From contig CAYVMD010000041.1 in the NCBI GenBank assembly GCA_964452465.1, positions 1 to 18,092 of the forward strand: a stretch of DNA of 18,092 bases, in the 5' to 3' direction. The notes under the pieces are model-generated. The model was not told where the DNA came from, did no database searches, and worked only from the letters and a program-made list of their open reading frames with translations. Source of the stretch: CAYVMD01 sp964452465 (GTDB lineage: Bacteria > Armatimonadota > JACIXR01). The position numbers were made by a program, and so were the translations under genes. Each line of letters starts with the position of its first letter. Position 1 is the first letter of the stretch. This document shows, piece by piece, positions 7,989 through 13,970 of this stretch.

Positions 7989-9701
7989 CTATTTCGCTTT
8001 CTTCACAATTACTTCCTTCAGGTATATATCCCCGGGGGAGGCGACGACGCTGACGCAGAAATTCCAACCCCAGCAGTTGGCGAAATTGGCGTCCCTAATG
8101 CGGAAGGTGTGCTGATGCCAGCCGGGCTCGGGAGGGATGGTCCACCAGTCATCTATGTGCTTGTAACCGGTGAGGGATTCGTAGATCAAATTACAGCCAG
8201 CGGGTTGGTCGGGGTTGAGCCGACGGGCGACCACCGTTACCTCCAACTCCCTATCCCCCAGCGAGGCAAAGGAATCGTCGACATCGAACTCTATATAGAA
8301 GTGCTGTTTCCCCCTATCGGTTCGGCGGGCGTAGGCGCCATCGATGGGACCGACGATGTCCCTCCCATCCTGCCAATCTATGAGATATAAACCCTCCATC
8401 ACATCCTTCCCCTCCTCCATTCGCCAGGAGCTCTCCTTCGCCTTGCTGTAATCCTTCATCCAAGCGAATAGCTTATTTTTGTTTTCCCTCGCTTCCTGCA
8501 CCCACCTTCTGGGCAAGTTGGAGAGGAAGATGGGTTGGTTTGTGAGGAGAACCTCTCGCTCTCTCACCATTTCTATGGGCTTTCCCAGAAGGTCGAAAGC
8601 CCTCACCCCGGAGGGCAGGCGGATCCTGTTCCCTTCCCCCACCGTCCAGGTTATGCATACCGCTTCCTTGTTACCTTGGATTACGAAGCACCTCGCGTTT
8701 TCGGCTAAATTCAACCAACCGAGATACCTCGGCTGGGGTCCGAAGAGATTTGTGAGAATCTGAAGGGCATAGAAGGAGGGGCGCTTGCTCCAGTCGTCTC
8801 GAACTATCCCAAAGCTCCCCTCCGGTCCATAGGTGGGACCCCTCCCCTCGAACCAGAATACCCTTTCGATCCCCTGTGCTAAACAGAGGGTATATGCCTT
8901 AATGAGCGCTTCCGCCTGCTTCTGTTCGGATTCCCCATCATGTTCCTTGGCGGGTCTGCCCACCTCGCTCACCCAAAGGGGGATATCCTCCCTTTGTCCC
9001 GTTATCCTCAGCATCCGGCGGAAGTTCTTCATCATCCCCAAAAAAGCCTCCTCCCTCCCCTTCATCACCCTGTCCAACATAGCGTAGGGGTGGACGCAAA
9101 CGAAATCGAAATGTCCCCCCGCTCCCTCCTCTATCACTCGTTGGAGGGAGCTCATATCGAACTCGTTCCAATTCAGCCCTATCCTGCAGGTTGGATCTAC
9201 CTTCCTTCCCACCTCATAAGCGGTCACGACCAGTTGAGCGTAATCCTTGGGGGTGCCATTCTTGCTGAAGGAAGCAAACTCGTTATAGACTTCCCAATAT
9301 TTGATATCGTTGTGGTAGCGAGCGAGAATCCCTTCTACATAATCTCGCCAATATTTGATATCCTTGAGGGGAAAGGTGCGGGTATCGCCTCCAGAGGAAG
9401 CCCAGGGGGTGACATAGAGGAAGATGCCGAGGAGGTCCAAACCATTCTCCTTAGCGGATTTCACCCAAGCATCCGCGGATTCGAAATGCCACTCCCCTTC
9501 CCTTGGTTGAATGTTCACCCACTCGGGAAAGCCTCGCACCCAACCTACGCCTGCCTCCTTCAAGAGGGGGAAGAGTTGGGGGAAATAACCCCCGGTTTCC
9601 GCACCAGGGGCGATGCCGAAGAAGCCTTTCCCCTCGCAATGGGAAGGAAGGAGAAAGGCGAAGACGAATATTAAAGGCAGTAAGGAAAGAAGAACCTTCA
9701 A
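7989..9701 (-). CDS. Secreted clan GH-A glycoside hydrolase with C-terminal beta-sandwich
   Basis: Seen: 570 residues from a TTG start; AAGGGGA lies nine bases upstream and TATACT about 31 bases upstream. Residues 1-22 are a Sec signal (hydrophobic LLSLLPLIFVFAFLLP). Residues about 27-325 form a (beta/alpha)8 barrel: GVGWVRGFPEWVNIQP, then YWEVYNEF with putative acid/base E141, and PLWVSEVGRP with putative nucleophile E246. The two glutamates after strands 4 and 7 are the clan GH-A pattern. A small beta domain follows (about 330-400), then a linker, then a C-terminal jelly-roll-like module (about 425-570) that may bind carbohydrate. The barrel most resembles GH39/GH5-like exo- or endo-enzymes, but I cannot assign a family or substrate. 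Known of such layouts: extracellular polysaccharide degradation. It is transcribed separately from the prepilin gene because a terminator lies between them. Confidence 0.82.
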   Translation of the reverse strand: MKVLLSLLPLIFVFAFLLPSHCEGKGFFGIAPGAETGGYFPQLFPLLKEAGVGWVRGFPEWVNIQPREGEWHFESADAWVKSAKENGLDLLGIFLYVTPWASSGGDTRTFPLKDIKYWRDYVEGILARYHNDIKYWEVYNEFASFSKNGTPKDYAQLVVTAYEVGRKVDPTCRIGLNWNEFDMSSLQRVIEEGAGGHFDFVCVHPYAMLDRVMKGREEAFLGMMKNFRRMLRITGQREDIPLWVSEVGRPAKEHDGESEQKQAEALIKAYTLCLAQGIERVFWFEGRGPTYGPEGSFGIVRDDWSKRPSFYALQILTNLFGPQPRYLGWLNLAENARCFVIQGNKEAVCITWTVGEGNRIRLPSGVRAFDLLGKPIEMVREREVLLTNQPIFLSNLPRRWVQEARENKNKLFAWMKDYSKAKESSWRMEEGKDVMEGLYLIDWQDGRDIVGPIDGAYARRTDRGKQHFYIEFDVDDSFASLGDRELEVTVVARRLNPDQPAGCNLIYESLTGYKHIDDWWTIPPEPGWHQHTFRIRDANFANCWGWNFCVSVVASPGDIYLKEVIVKKAK

Positions 9702-9731
9702 ATTATGTCATCCCCTTCGTTGGTTTTAATC

Positions 9732-9758
9732 AGTATATCAGAAGGGGAGGCAATTCAA
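9732..9758 (-). promoter_or_regulatory. Candidate promoter of the clan GH-A glycosidase gene
   Basis: Minus strand: -10 TATACT (9737-9732), preceded by TTGAAT (9758-9753) at a short 15-base spacing. The -10 is good and the -35 weak. It would give a leader of about 25 bases that contains the AAGGGGA ribosome binding site. Confidence 0.4.
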
Positions 9759-9790
9759 GCAAGGGAAAAGGACTTCTCAGAGGGGATTTT

Positions 9791-9824
9791 AAAAGAGTGG
9801 GGAGGCGGAACGCCTCCCCACTCT
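9791..9824 (-). terminator. Rho-independent terminator of the prepilin gene
   Basis: A perfect 14-bp stem (arms 9794-9807 and 9811-9824, AGAGTGGGGAGGCG and its complement) closes a three-base loop. Read on the minus strand it ends in CTTTT before AAAA. It lies 73 bases past the prepilin stop and ahead of the glycosidase promoter, so it separates the two minus-strand genes. The U-run is short but the stem is very GC-rich. Confidence 0.65.
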
Positions 9825-9896
9825 CTTTGAGATTCTCCAGCTAATAGAGCTATTTAGCATGCCCCTCGCAGATTGCGCAAGGTCAGCGGCTATTAG

Positions 9897-10613
9897 TTAC
9901 ATCCCGTAATCCTCAGCGTTCCTGCATTGTTCATCTATATAAACATTTGTGTTACGATTGCCGGCTGCGTCCATCTGCCCATCCCAATCGGGGATCTGCT
10001 CCCTCTTGAAAGCTTTCACATGCCCATCTACAAACGCTATGTTAGCCATATCGTTGTGGCGGAACGCAACGAGATGCCTTTGGTGCCCGGGTTCCTCTGG
10101 AAGAGTCTGTCCACCAAAACAGCAAGCCGCTCGCAGGGAAATAGGATGCCACACAACATGGCATTCGCCGAACATGAGCACCTTTGCAGGCTGGGCGACA
10201 GAGGAAAGGGAAGTGCCGGGGGTAAACCAGAAATCGGGACCGAGGGACTTGTTCCAACCATAGCTCCAATCCTGAATTTCCAGGGGAGGTCTACCCTTGC
10301 TGGGGCAAATCATTATCGCCTCGTTCTTTATATAGGGGTATATGCCGCTGTGGCGGTTGAGATACTGGACAGCCCAGCAACCCGGCGTAGGTGAGCCACA
10401 ATAGGCATCGGCAGTGAGGAAGAAGTGCTCATCCCAATCCTGAGCGTACATCAGGGCAGCTTGGGCTAAGTTCCTCAGATTGCTCATGCATTGCGTCTTC
10501 CTCGCCATTTCCCTTGCTCGGCTGAATACTGGGAAGAGTATCGCAGCAAGAATGGCGATGATAGCTATGACCACCAACAATTCTATCAATGTGAAACCTT
10601 TCTTCTTCATCAT
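9897..10613 (-). CDS. DUF1559 / H-X9-DG prepilin-like protein
   Basis: Seen: a type IV prepilin leader MMKKKG followed by FTLIELLVVIAIIAILAAIL, with cleavage expected between G6 and F7 and glutamate at mature position 5. Then comes RAREMARKTQCMSNLRNL, a family hallmark, and near the C-terminus the H-X9-DG element (FRHNDMANIAFVDGHV; H186, D196-G197). 238 residues from ATG 10613. Known: these proteins are numerous in Planctomycetota and Armatimonadota and are processed by prepilin peptidase; their role is largely unproven, with surface display or pseudopilin-type secretion proposed. Start: the frame extends to ATG 10634, but MMKKKG gives a normal leader, and GGAG (10616-10619) and AAGGAAG (10624-10630) lie just upstream; ATG 10610 is equally possible. 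A terminator follows the gene. An interrupted small frame precedes it. Confidence 0.93.
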   Translation of the reverse strand: MMKKKGFTLIELLVVIAIIAILAAILFPVFSRAREMARKTQCMSNLRNLAQAALMYAQDWDEHFFLTADAYCGSPTPGCWAVQYLNRHSGIYPYIKNEAIMICPSKGRPPLEIQDWSYGWNKSLGPDFWFTPGTSLSSVAQPAKVLMFGECHVVWHPISLRAACCFGGQTLPEEPGHQRHLVAFRHNDMANIAFVDGHVKAFKREQIPDWDGQMDAAGNRNTNVYIDEQCRNAEDYGM

Positions 10614-10630
10614 CACTCCACTTCTTCCTT

Positions 10631-10804
10631 TCATTTAATTTCGCCCCTGAAAACCCACCTTTTTGAAGGGTCGGGGGCCAACCCTTCTTTCATTTTAAGC
10701 AGGAAGGCGGGCACCTCCTGCTTCAACTCGATACCCTCAAATCACATCACCACCTCTTTAAGAGGATACGAAGTCCAACCCTCTGGAGGAGAATTGGTCT
10801 TCAT
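10631..10804 (-). pseudogene. Interrupted small reading frame upstream of the prepilin gene
   Basis: Seen: from ATG 10804 the minus strand reads MKTNSPPEGWTSYPLKEVVM, then TGA (10744-10742), then in the same frame FEGIELKQEVPAFLLKMKEG and LAPDPSKRWVFRGEIK to a TGA at 10633-10631. That last stop overlaps an ATG of the prepilin frame (ATGA at 10634-10631). Both halves look protein-like, and a TATAAT sits five bases before ATG 10804. Alternatives: a 57-codon gene broken by a nonsense codon; two tiny genes, the second from TTG at about 10726 with GAGGG upstream; or a leader of the prepilin mRNA. TGA is a normal stop elsewhere here (ligase, xerC, hslV), so code reassignment is unlikely. I recognise no family. 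Confidence 0.35.
10665..10687 (+). other. Inverted repeat in the prepilin leader
   Basis: GAAGGGT (10665-10671) and ACCCTTC (10681-10687) form a 7-bp stem with a nine-base loop. It lies inside the second half of the interrupted small frame. It could be an mRNA structure or chance; there is no clear T-run on either side. Confidence 0.2.
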
Positions 10805-10809
10805 AAAGA

Positions 10810-10815
10810 ATTATA
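10810..10815 (-). promoter_or_regulatory. -10 element upstream of the prepilin leader frame
   Basis: TATAAT on the minus strand, five bases before ATG 10804; xerC has the same -10 to ATG distance. The 17-18-base spacer toward any -35 would be filled largely by the C9A7 (minus-strand) tract, and no consensus -35 is visible. Confidence 0.4.
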
Positions 10816-10820
10816 ACGAG

Positions 10821-10836
10821 TTTTTTTGGGGGGGGG
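10821..10836 (+). repeat. Homopolymer tract T7G9
   Basis: Seven T followed by nine G, the longest homopolymer pair noticed in the window. It lies immediately upstream of the minus-strand TATAAT, in the position of a promoter spacer. Confidence 0.9.
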
Positions 10837-11011
10837 AAGGAGATTGGGGCGAGAAGTTAAAATTTTTAGGGGAAAATTCTTCAAGGTCCTGACTCCAAAT
10901 CCTATGGGACGAGAGGCTTCACTTTAACCCTCCCAAATTTCCACCACCTCCTTTTGCTAATCTTGATAGAGCAATCGATTCACGAAGACTTTGTTTTCCC
11001 AGGAAAATCAG

Positions 11012-12163
11012 ATGATTTACTTGGTATCTCACAAAAGGATAGAATTAAAAAATCGAGGTGACAGAAGGTTGCGATTGGATAAAGAAATAGAAAAGAAGCT
11101 CGTAGATCTAGCGAGGAACCTTATCGACCAAGAGAGGGGGAGGGTGATAATAGAGCCCTACGGAAGGGGGGCAGGCTTTTGGTTTGGGGCGGGTAAGATA
11201 AGAAAGGATAAGGAGGGGAGGCTTGTTTTAACAGGGAGATATAGGAGCTACGGCGATAGTAGGTTGGGCACGAAGGCGGGGGAAAGGGGATTGGAACTCG
11301 CGGTCTTCCTCTCGGAGGACGATGGTAAAACCTTTGAGAAAATAAGAGCCTGGAGCAAGAAGGATTTGGGGCGCGACGGAGAGGAGGTCCTATCCATAGA
11401 GGGCTCCTGCCTTTATTTCGGCGAAAAGGTGGAATTGTTCTTCTCCTTGGAAAAGAAGAAGCCTTATCCGGAGGAAGTAAAAGGCTATCAAAAGGAAGGG
11501 ACGGGCATATGGGAGATAGAGGTTATGGAGGGGGAAAGCATAGAGGATATCTCCAACCAAAGGATAAGGGATGTGCTATCCTCCACGAATCCGGGGAACC
11601 TTCATCTGAAAGATCCCTTGCTCTTCGATCTAAACGGGAGGAATTTCATGATCTTCTGCCAGCATCCTTTTTGTTGGACCTGTAGCTATTCGGGGCTGGC
11701 GGTGAGGGAAGGGGAAAAATTCCGCATCCTCTCCCAGGATATCCTGCCCCGAGGGTATACCTGGGATGTTGCAGTTACCAGGATAACGGAGAGGCTTCCC
11801 ATTCCTGCCCTTGGCATTCTCCAGGATCTACCCCCTATCTCCCTTTATTTCTACGATGGGGCGGAATGCATGAAAGAACACCCCCAGTCAGAGAGGGGGG
11901 TGAGGAGACCAAGAGGCTATTCCTGCGAGGAGATAGGCGGGCTCGCCTACGGGATGGATAGCGAATTCCCTATCCTTCATAGGTTGAGCTTAAACTTCCC
12001 TCTCTTTTGTTCGCCAGAGGGAACGGGAAGCAGTAGGTATGTCTCCGCTTTCCTGGACGAGGAGAAGATATACGCCATATGGCAGAGGTCCTTCCCTGAC
12101 CTATCCCAGCCCCTCGTTTTAAATGTGATGGATTTGGAAGAAGTGGAGAGAATGTTGAGGTGA
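11012..12163 (+). CDS. Cytosolic beta-propeller-like protein with an Asp-box
   Basis: Seen: 383 residues from ATG 11012, with AGGA seven bases upstream; the frame also opens at TTG 10991, which lacks a ribosome binding site. There is no signal peptide or membrane segment. After a helical start come repeated beta-rich blocks (GRGAGFWFGAGKIRK, GRLVLTGRYRSYGD, LELAVFLSEDDGKTFEKI). S101-F108 (SEDDGKTF) fits the sialidase Asp-box S-x-D-x-G-x-T-[FW]. Later blocks (SIEGSCLYFGEKVELFFSLE, LKDPLLFDLNGRNFMIF, RGYTWDVAVTRI) look like further propeller blades. Known: Asp-boxes mark beta-propellers of sialidases and many non-enzymatic relatives, and GH43/GH32-type propellers share the general look. The catalytic set cannot be assigned. 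Its stop lies seven bases before the URO-D-like start, so the two form an operon. Function unknown; sugar or glycoside processing inside the cell is a guess. Confidence 0.75.
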   Translation: MIYLVSHKRIELKNRGDRRLRLDKEIEKKLVDLARNLIDQERGRVIIEPYGRGAGFWFGAGKIRKDKEGRLVLTGRYRSYGDSRLGTKAGERGLELAVFLSEDDGKTFEKIRAWSKKDLGRDGEEVLSIEGSCLYFGEKVELFFSLEKKKPYPEEVKGYQKEGTGIWEIEVMEGESIEDISNQRIRDVLSSTNPGNLHLKDPLLFDLNGRNFMIFCQHPFCWTCSYSGLAVREGEKFRILSQDILPRGYTWDVAVTRITERLPIPALGILQDLPPISLYFYDGAECMKEHPQSERGVRRPRGYSCEEIGGLAYGMDSEFPILHRLSLNFPLFCSPEGTGSSRYVSAFLDEEKIYAIWQRSFPDLSQPLVLNVMDLEEVERMLR

Positions 12164-12169
12164 TCCCTT

Positions 12170-13243
12170 ATGCTTTATAAGGAAGATTGGGAAGAGGCGA
12201 AGGAACGCATTCTTGCCTGGTGGCAGGGCGAGATAGTGGACAGGGTGGTTATGCAGGTCTGGGCTCCGCGCAAGGCGGTGGATTACCCCCCTCCCAGGGA
12301 TTTGGAGCAGATGTGGAGCGATCCCGAGTATGTAATCGGGCGTTGGAAAGCCTGGTGCGAGGGAACCGCCTTCCTTGGCGAGGCTTTCCCCGCCTTCTGG
12401 CCCAACCTTGGTCCCACCATAGCCAGCGCCTATCTCGGTTGTCCCCTCATCTTCATGCCCGAGACAACTTGGCAAGAGCCGATAATAGAAGATCCTAGCC
12501 AGTATGAGAGGATAGAATTCCAGTCCCAAAACAAGTGGTGGAACCTTACCTTGGAGATGATCACCCTCGCCTGTGAGCAGGGCAAGGGTGAATATCTCGT
12601 CGGGTTCACCGACCTAGGAGGAGTGGGGGACATCCTCTCCCACCTAAGGAGACCCGACCGCCTTTGCCTCGACCTCCTGGAAGATCCTGAGGTAGTGGAA
12701 AGGGCGGTGAAGTATCTAACCGATTTATGGCTCAGGCTATATGAGGAGCAATATGCCATCATAAGGCGTTATCAAGAGGGAACCTTCGGTTGGCTAACGC
12801 TTTGGGCGCCGGGCAAATCCTATCCCCTCCAGGAGGATTTTTCCTGCATGATCTCCCCTTCCATGTTTCGTCGCTTCTTCCTGCCCGAGCTAGAGGCGCA
12901 GACAAATTATCTCGATTACTCCATCTATCACCTCGATGGTCCGGGGGCGATAAAGCACCTGGATGCCCTCCTTGAACTCCCCAAATTGAAAGCCATCCAA
13001 TGGGTGCCGGGGAGCGGAGCACCACCGATGCCTTATTGGATCCCTCTCCTGAAGAGGATTCAGGAGGCGGGCAGGAACCTCGTTTTGGATGTCTCCCCCT
13101 CCGATGTTGAGCCCTTATTGGAGCATCTCTCTCCGAAGGGAATGTGCCTGAGGATCTGGTGTGCCTCGTTGGAGGAGGGGGAGCACCTTCTTAAGATGGG
13201 GGAGGAATGGACGGTGCGGAAGGCAAGGGAGGGAAAGGCCTAA
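12170..13243 (+). CDS. Uroporphyrinogen decarboxylase (URO-D) superfamily protein, function unknown
   Basis: Seen: 357 residues from ATG 12170, with GAGGTGAT overlapping the end of the propeller gene five bases upstream, so translation is coupled. The protein has a URO-D/methyltransferase-like barrel pattern: YLVGFTDLGGVGDILSHLR, LQEDFSCMISPSMFRRFFLP (220-239), YHLDGPGAIKHLDALL (253-268), IQWVPGSG (276-283) and a late LVLDVSPSDVEPLL. Known: the superfamily includes HemE and the zinc-dependent corrinoid methyltransferases (MtaA/MtbA). A subgroup lacking the HxCx(n)C zinc site is frequent in Armatimonadota, Planctomycetota and Verrucomicrobiota near carbohydrate genes and is uncharacterised. 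I see no HxC motif here, so neither haem synthesis nor classical methyl transfer is supported. Its TAA overlaps the stop of the convergent ligase-domain gene. Confidence 0.85.
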   Translation: MLYKEDWEEAKERILAWWQGEIVDRVVMQVWAPRKAVDYPPPRDLEQMWSDPEYVIGRWKAWCEGTAFLGEAFPAFWPNLGPTIASAYLGCPLIFMPETTWQEPIIEDPSQYERIEFQSQNKWWNLTLEMITLACEQGKGEYLVGFTDLGGVGDILSHLRRPDRLCLDLLEDPEVVERAVKYLTDLWLRLYEEQYAIIRRYQEGTFGWLTLWAPGKSYPLQEDFSCMISPSMFRRFFLPELEAQTNYLDYSIYHLDGPGAIKHLDALLELPKLKAIQWVPGSGAPPMPYWIPLLKRIQEAGRNLVLDVSPSDVEPLLEHLSPKGMCLRIWCASLEEGEHLLKMGEEWTVRKAREGKA

Positions 13244-13824
13244 GGCTTGATCTTTCGCCAATTCTCGGTAGCGATGGGCGCCTCCCTGCCCAAGATGTAG
13301 GGGGAATCCGCCTTTTTGATCACGATTCCTTCCTCTCCTCTCTCCACCGCTTCCCTTAATTGGAGATAGAGATCCTGTAGGGGTTCATAAGGCAGAAGGA
13401 TAAAGGGAGGCGTAAGGGTGAGGGATTTTAATATCTCTTTTCGTTGTATCAATGGCAGGTCCCCGATGAAGTTTCCTTCGTAGAAGATGATATCGAAGAC
13501 GAGGAGTTGGGCGTCCCTTTCCCCTTTGGGAGTGAAGAGGGAGGGGATAAATCGCCTTCCCGCGGGATGGCAGAGCTCAGCATCCAGAAGGAGGCCCGGG
13601 GGAAGGATCTCCTGGAGAATGTCTATTAAGTAGGGGAGGTGGGGGGTCCAGTGCGGCTTCCGTTCCAGCCTTCTTCCCCAGATCTCCGCCCTCCCATCCT
13701 CGTATTTTATCACCTGGACGCGCCAGCCGTCTATCTTCGCCTCGCAAAACCAAAGCCCCTCCAGTGGCTCTCCGAAATAGGGGATGGGTTGCATAAGCCA
13801 GACGGGACCGCTTAATTTTTCCAC
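13240..13824 (-). CDS. Stand-alone ATP-dependent DNA ligase adenylation domain
   Basis: Seen, in 194-residue numbering from GTG 13824: QPIPYFGEP (12-20); motif I EAKIDGWRVQ with probable adenylated K30; LLLDAELC (78-85); motif III LLVFDIIF (107-114); motif IV EEGIVIKK (164-171); motif V WRKIKP (189-194), where the protein stops. The nucleotidyltransferase fold is therefore complete, but the OB-fold with motif VI and the N-terminal DNA-binding domain are absent. Known: motif VI helps bind ATP phosphates during self-adenylation, so a protein ending at motif V may need a partner or act only in later steps. The frame extends to TTG 13893, but TTGCAA-N18-TATTAT ends six bases before GTG 13824. The stop TAG at 13240-13242 is a proper stop in good context; 3' truncation is possible but no OB remnant is seen beyond it. 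It could be a DNA or an RNA ligase module. The full ligase at 923-2566 is a clearly different protein. Confidence 0.8.
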   Translation of the reverse strand: MEKLSGPVWLMQPIPYFGEPLEGLWFCEAKIDGWRVQVIKYEDGRAEIWGRRLERKPHWTPHLPYLIDILQEILPPGLLLDAELCHPAGRRFIPSLFTPKGERDAQLLVFDIIFYEGNFIGDLPLIQRKEILKSLTLTPPFILLPYEPLQDLYLQLREAVERGEEGIVIKKADSPYILGREAPIATENWRKIKP

Positions 13825-13830
13825 CCTTCT

Positions 13831-13860
13831 ATAATAACATCCCTTCCCCCGCCCTTGCAA
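13831..13860 (-). promoter_or_regulatory. Promoter of the ligase-domain gene (leaderless geometry)
   Basis: Minus strand: -35 TTGCAA (13860-13855), an 18-base spacer, -10 TATTAT (13836-13831), then six bases (AGAAGG) to GTG 13824. The 18-base spacer and short distance to the start codon repeat the pattern at 2575-2604 and 2643-2672. AGAAGG directly abuts the GTG and is too close to serve as a ribosome binding site. Confidence 0.5.
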
Positions 13861-13887
13861 ATTCTCCTTCAAGGGGGATAAAAAGGC

Positions 13888-13915
13888 TTGCAAACCTCTC
13901 AGAGGAAGGTAAAAT
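13888..13915 (+). promoter_or_regulatory. Candidate promoter of the GH116-DUF6785 operon
   Basis: TTGCAA (13888-13893), a 16-base spacer and TAAAAT (13910-13915) lie about 55 bases before ATG 13971. This would leave a leader of roughly 50 bases that includes the AAGGAGGAG ribosome binding site. Confidence 0.35.
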
Positions 13916-13970
13916 GGATGCTGAGAGAAAGGTCTAAGCGATAGCCCAAAATGACCAAGGAGGAGAGAGG

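Larger units (their letters stand above)
10805..11011. other. Divergent intergenic region with a T7G9 tract
   Basis: It separates the minus-strand prepilin leader from the plus-strand propeller gene. It holds a minus-strand TATAAT (10815-10810), the homopolymer tract at 10821-10836, AT-rich sequence (AAAATTTTTAGGGGAAAATT around 10859-10878), a minus-strand AGGAGGTGGTGG with no long frame behind it, and the ribosome binding site of the propeller gene (AGGA 11001-11004). No convincing plus-strand promoter was found. Confidence 0.45.

Noticed and set aside
8940..9674. 244-residue plus-strand open frame
   Set aside because: It is antisense to the clan GH-A glycosidase, with no ribosome binding site or recognisable motif.
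9791..9824. The long perfect hairpin as an insertion-sequence end or a CRISPR repeat
   Set aside because: It is single-copy in the window, has no target duplication or transposase, and sits where a terminator is expected.
10742..10744. In-frame TGA considered as selenocysteine or a reassigned codon
   Set aside because: TGA ends the ligase, xerC, hslV and other genes in this window, and no selenocysteine-insertion hairpin was recognised after it.
10491..10892. 133-residue plus-strand open frame across the prepilin start
   Set aside because: It is codon-aligned antisense to the prepilin start and its leader frame, and it runs through the T7G9 tract; nothing in it looks like a real protein.
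10843..10929. Short plus-strand frame starting at a TTG after GGAAGGAG
   Set aside because: The ribosome-binding-like sequence is only about one base from the TTG, and the frame gives fewer than 30 residues with no known pattern.
13240..13243. Overlapping stop codons of two convergent genes as a special arrangement
   Set aside because: Compact convergent genes often share stop bases (TAG on one strand, TAA on the other); no regulatory meaning is required.
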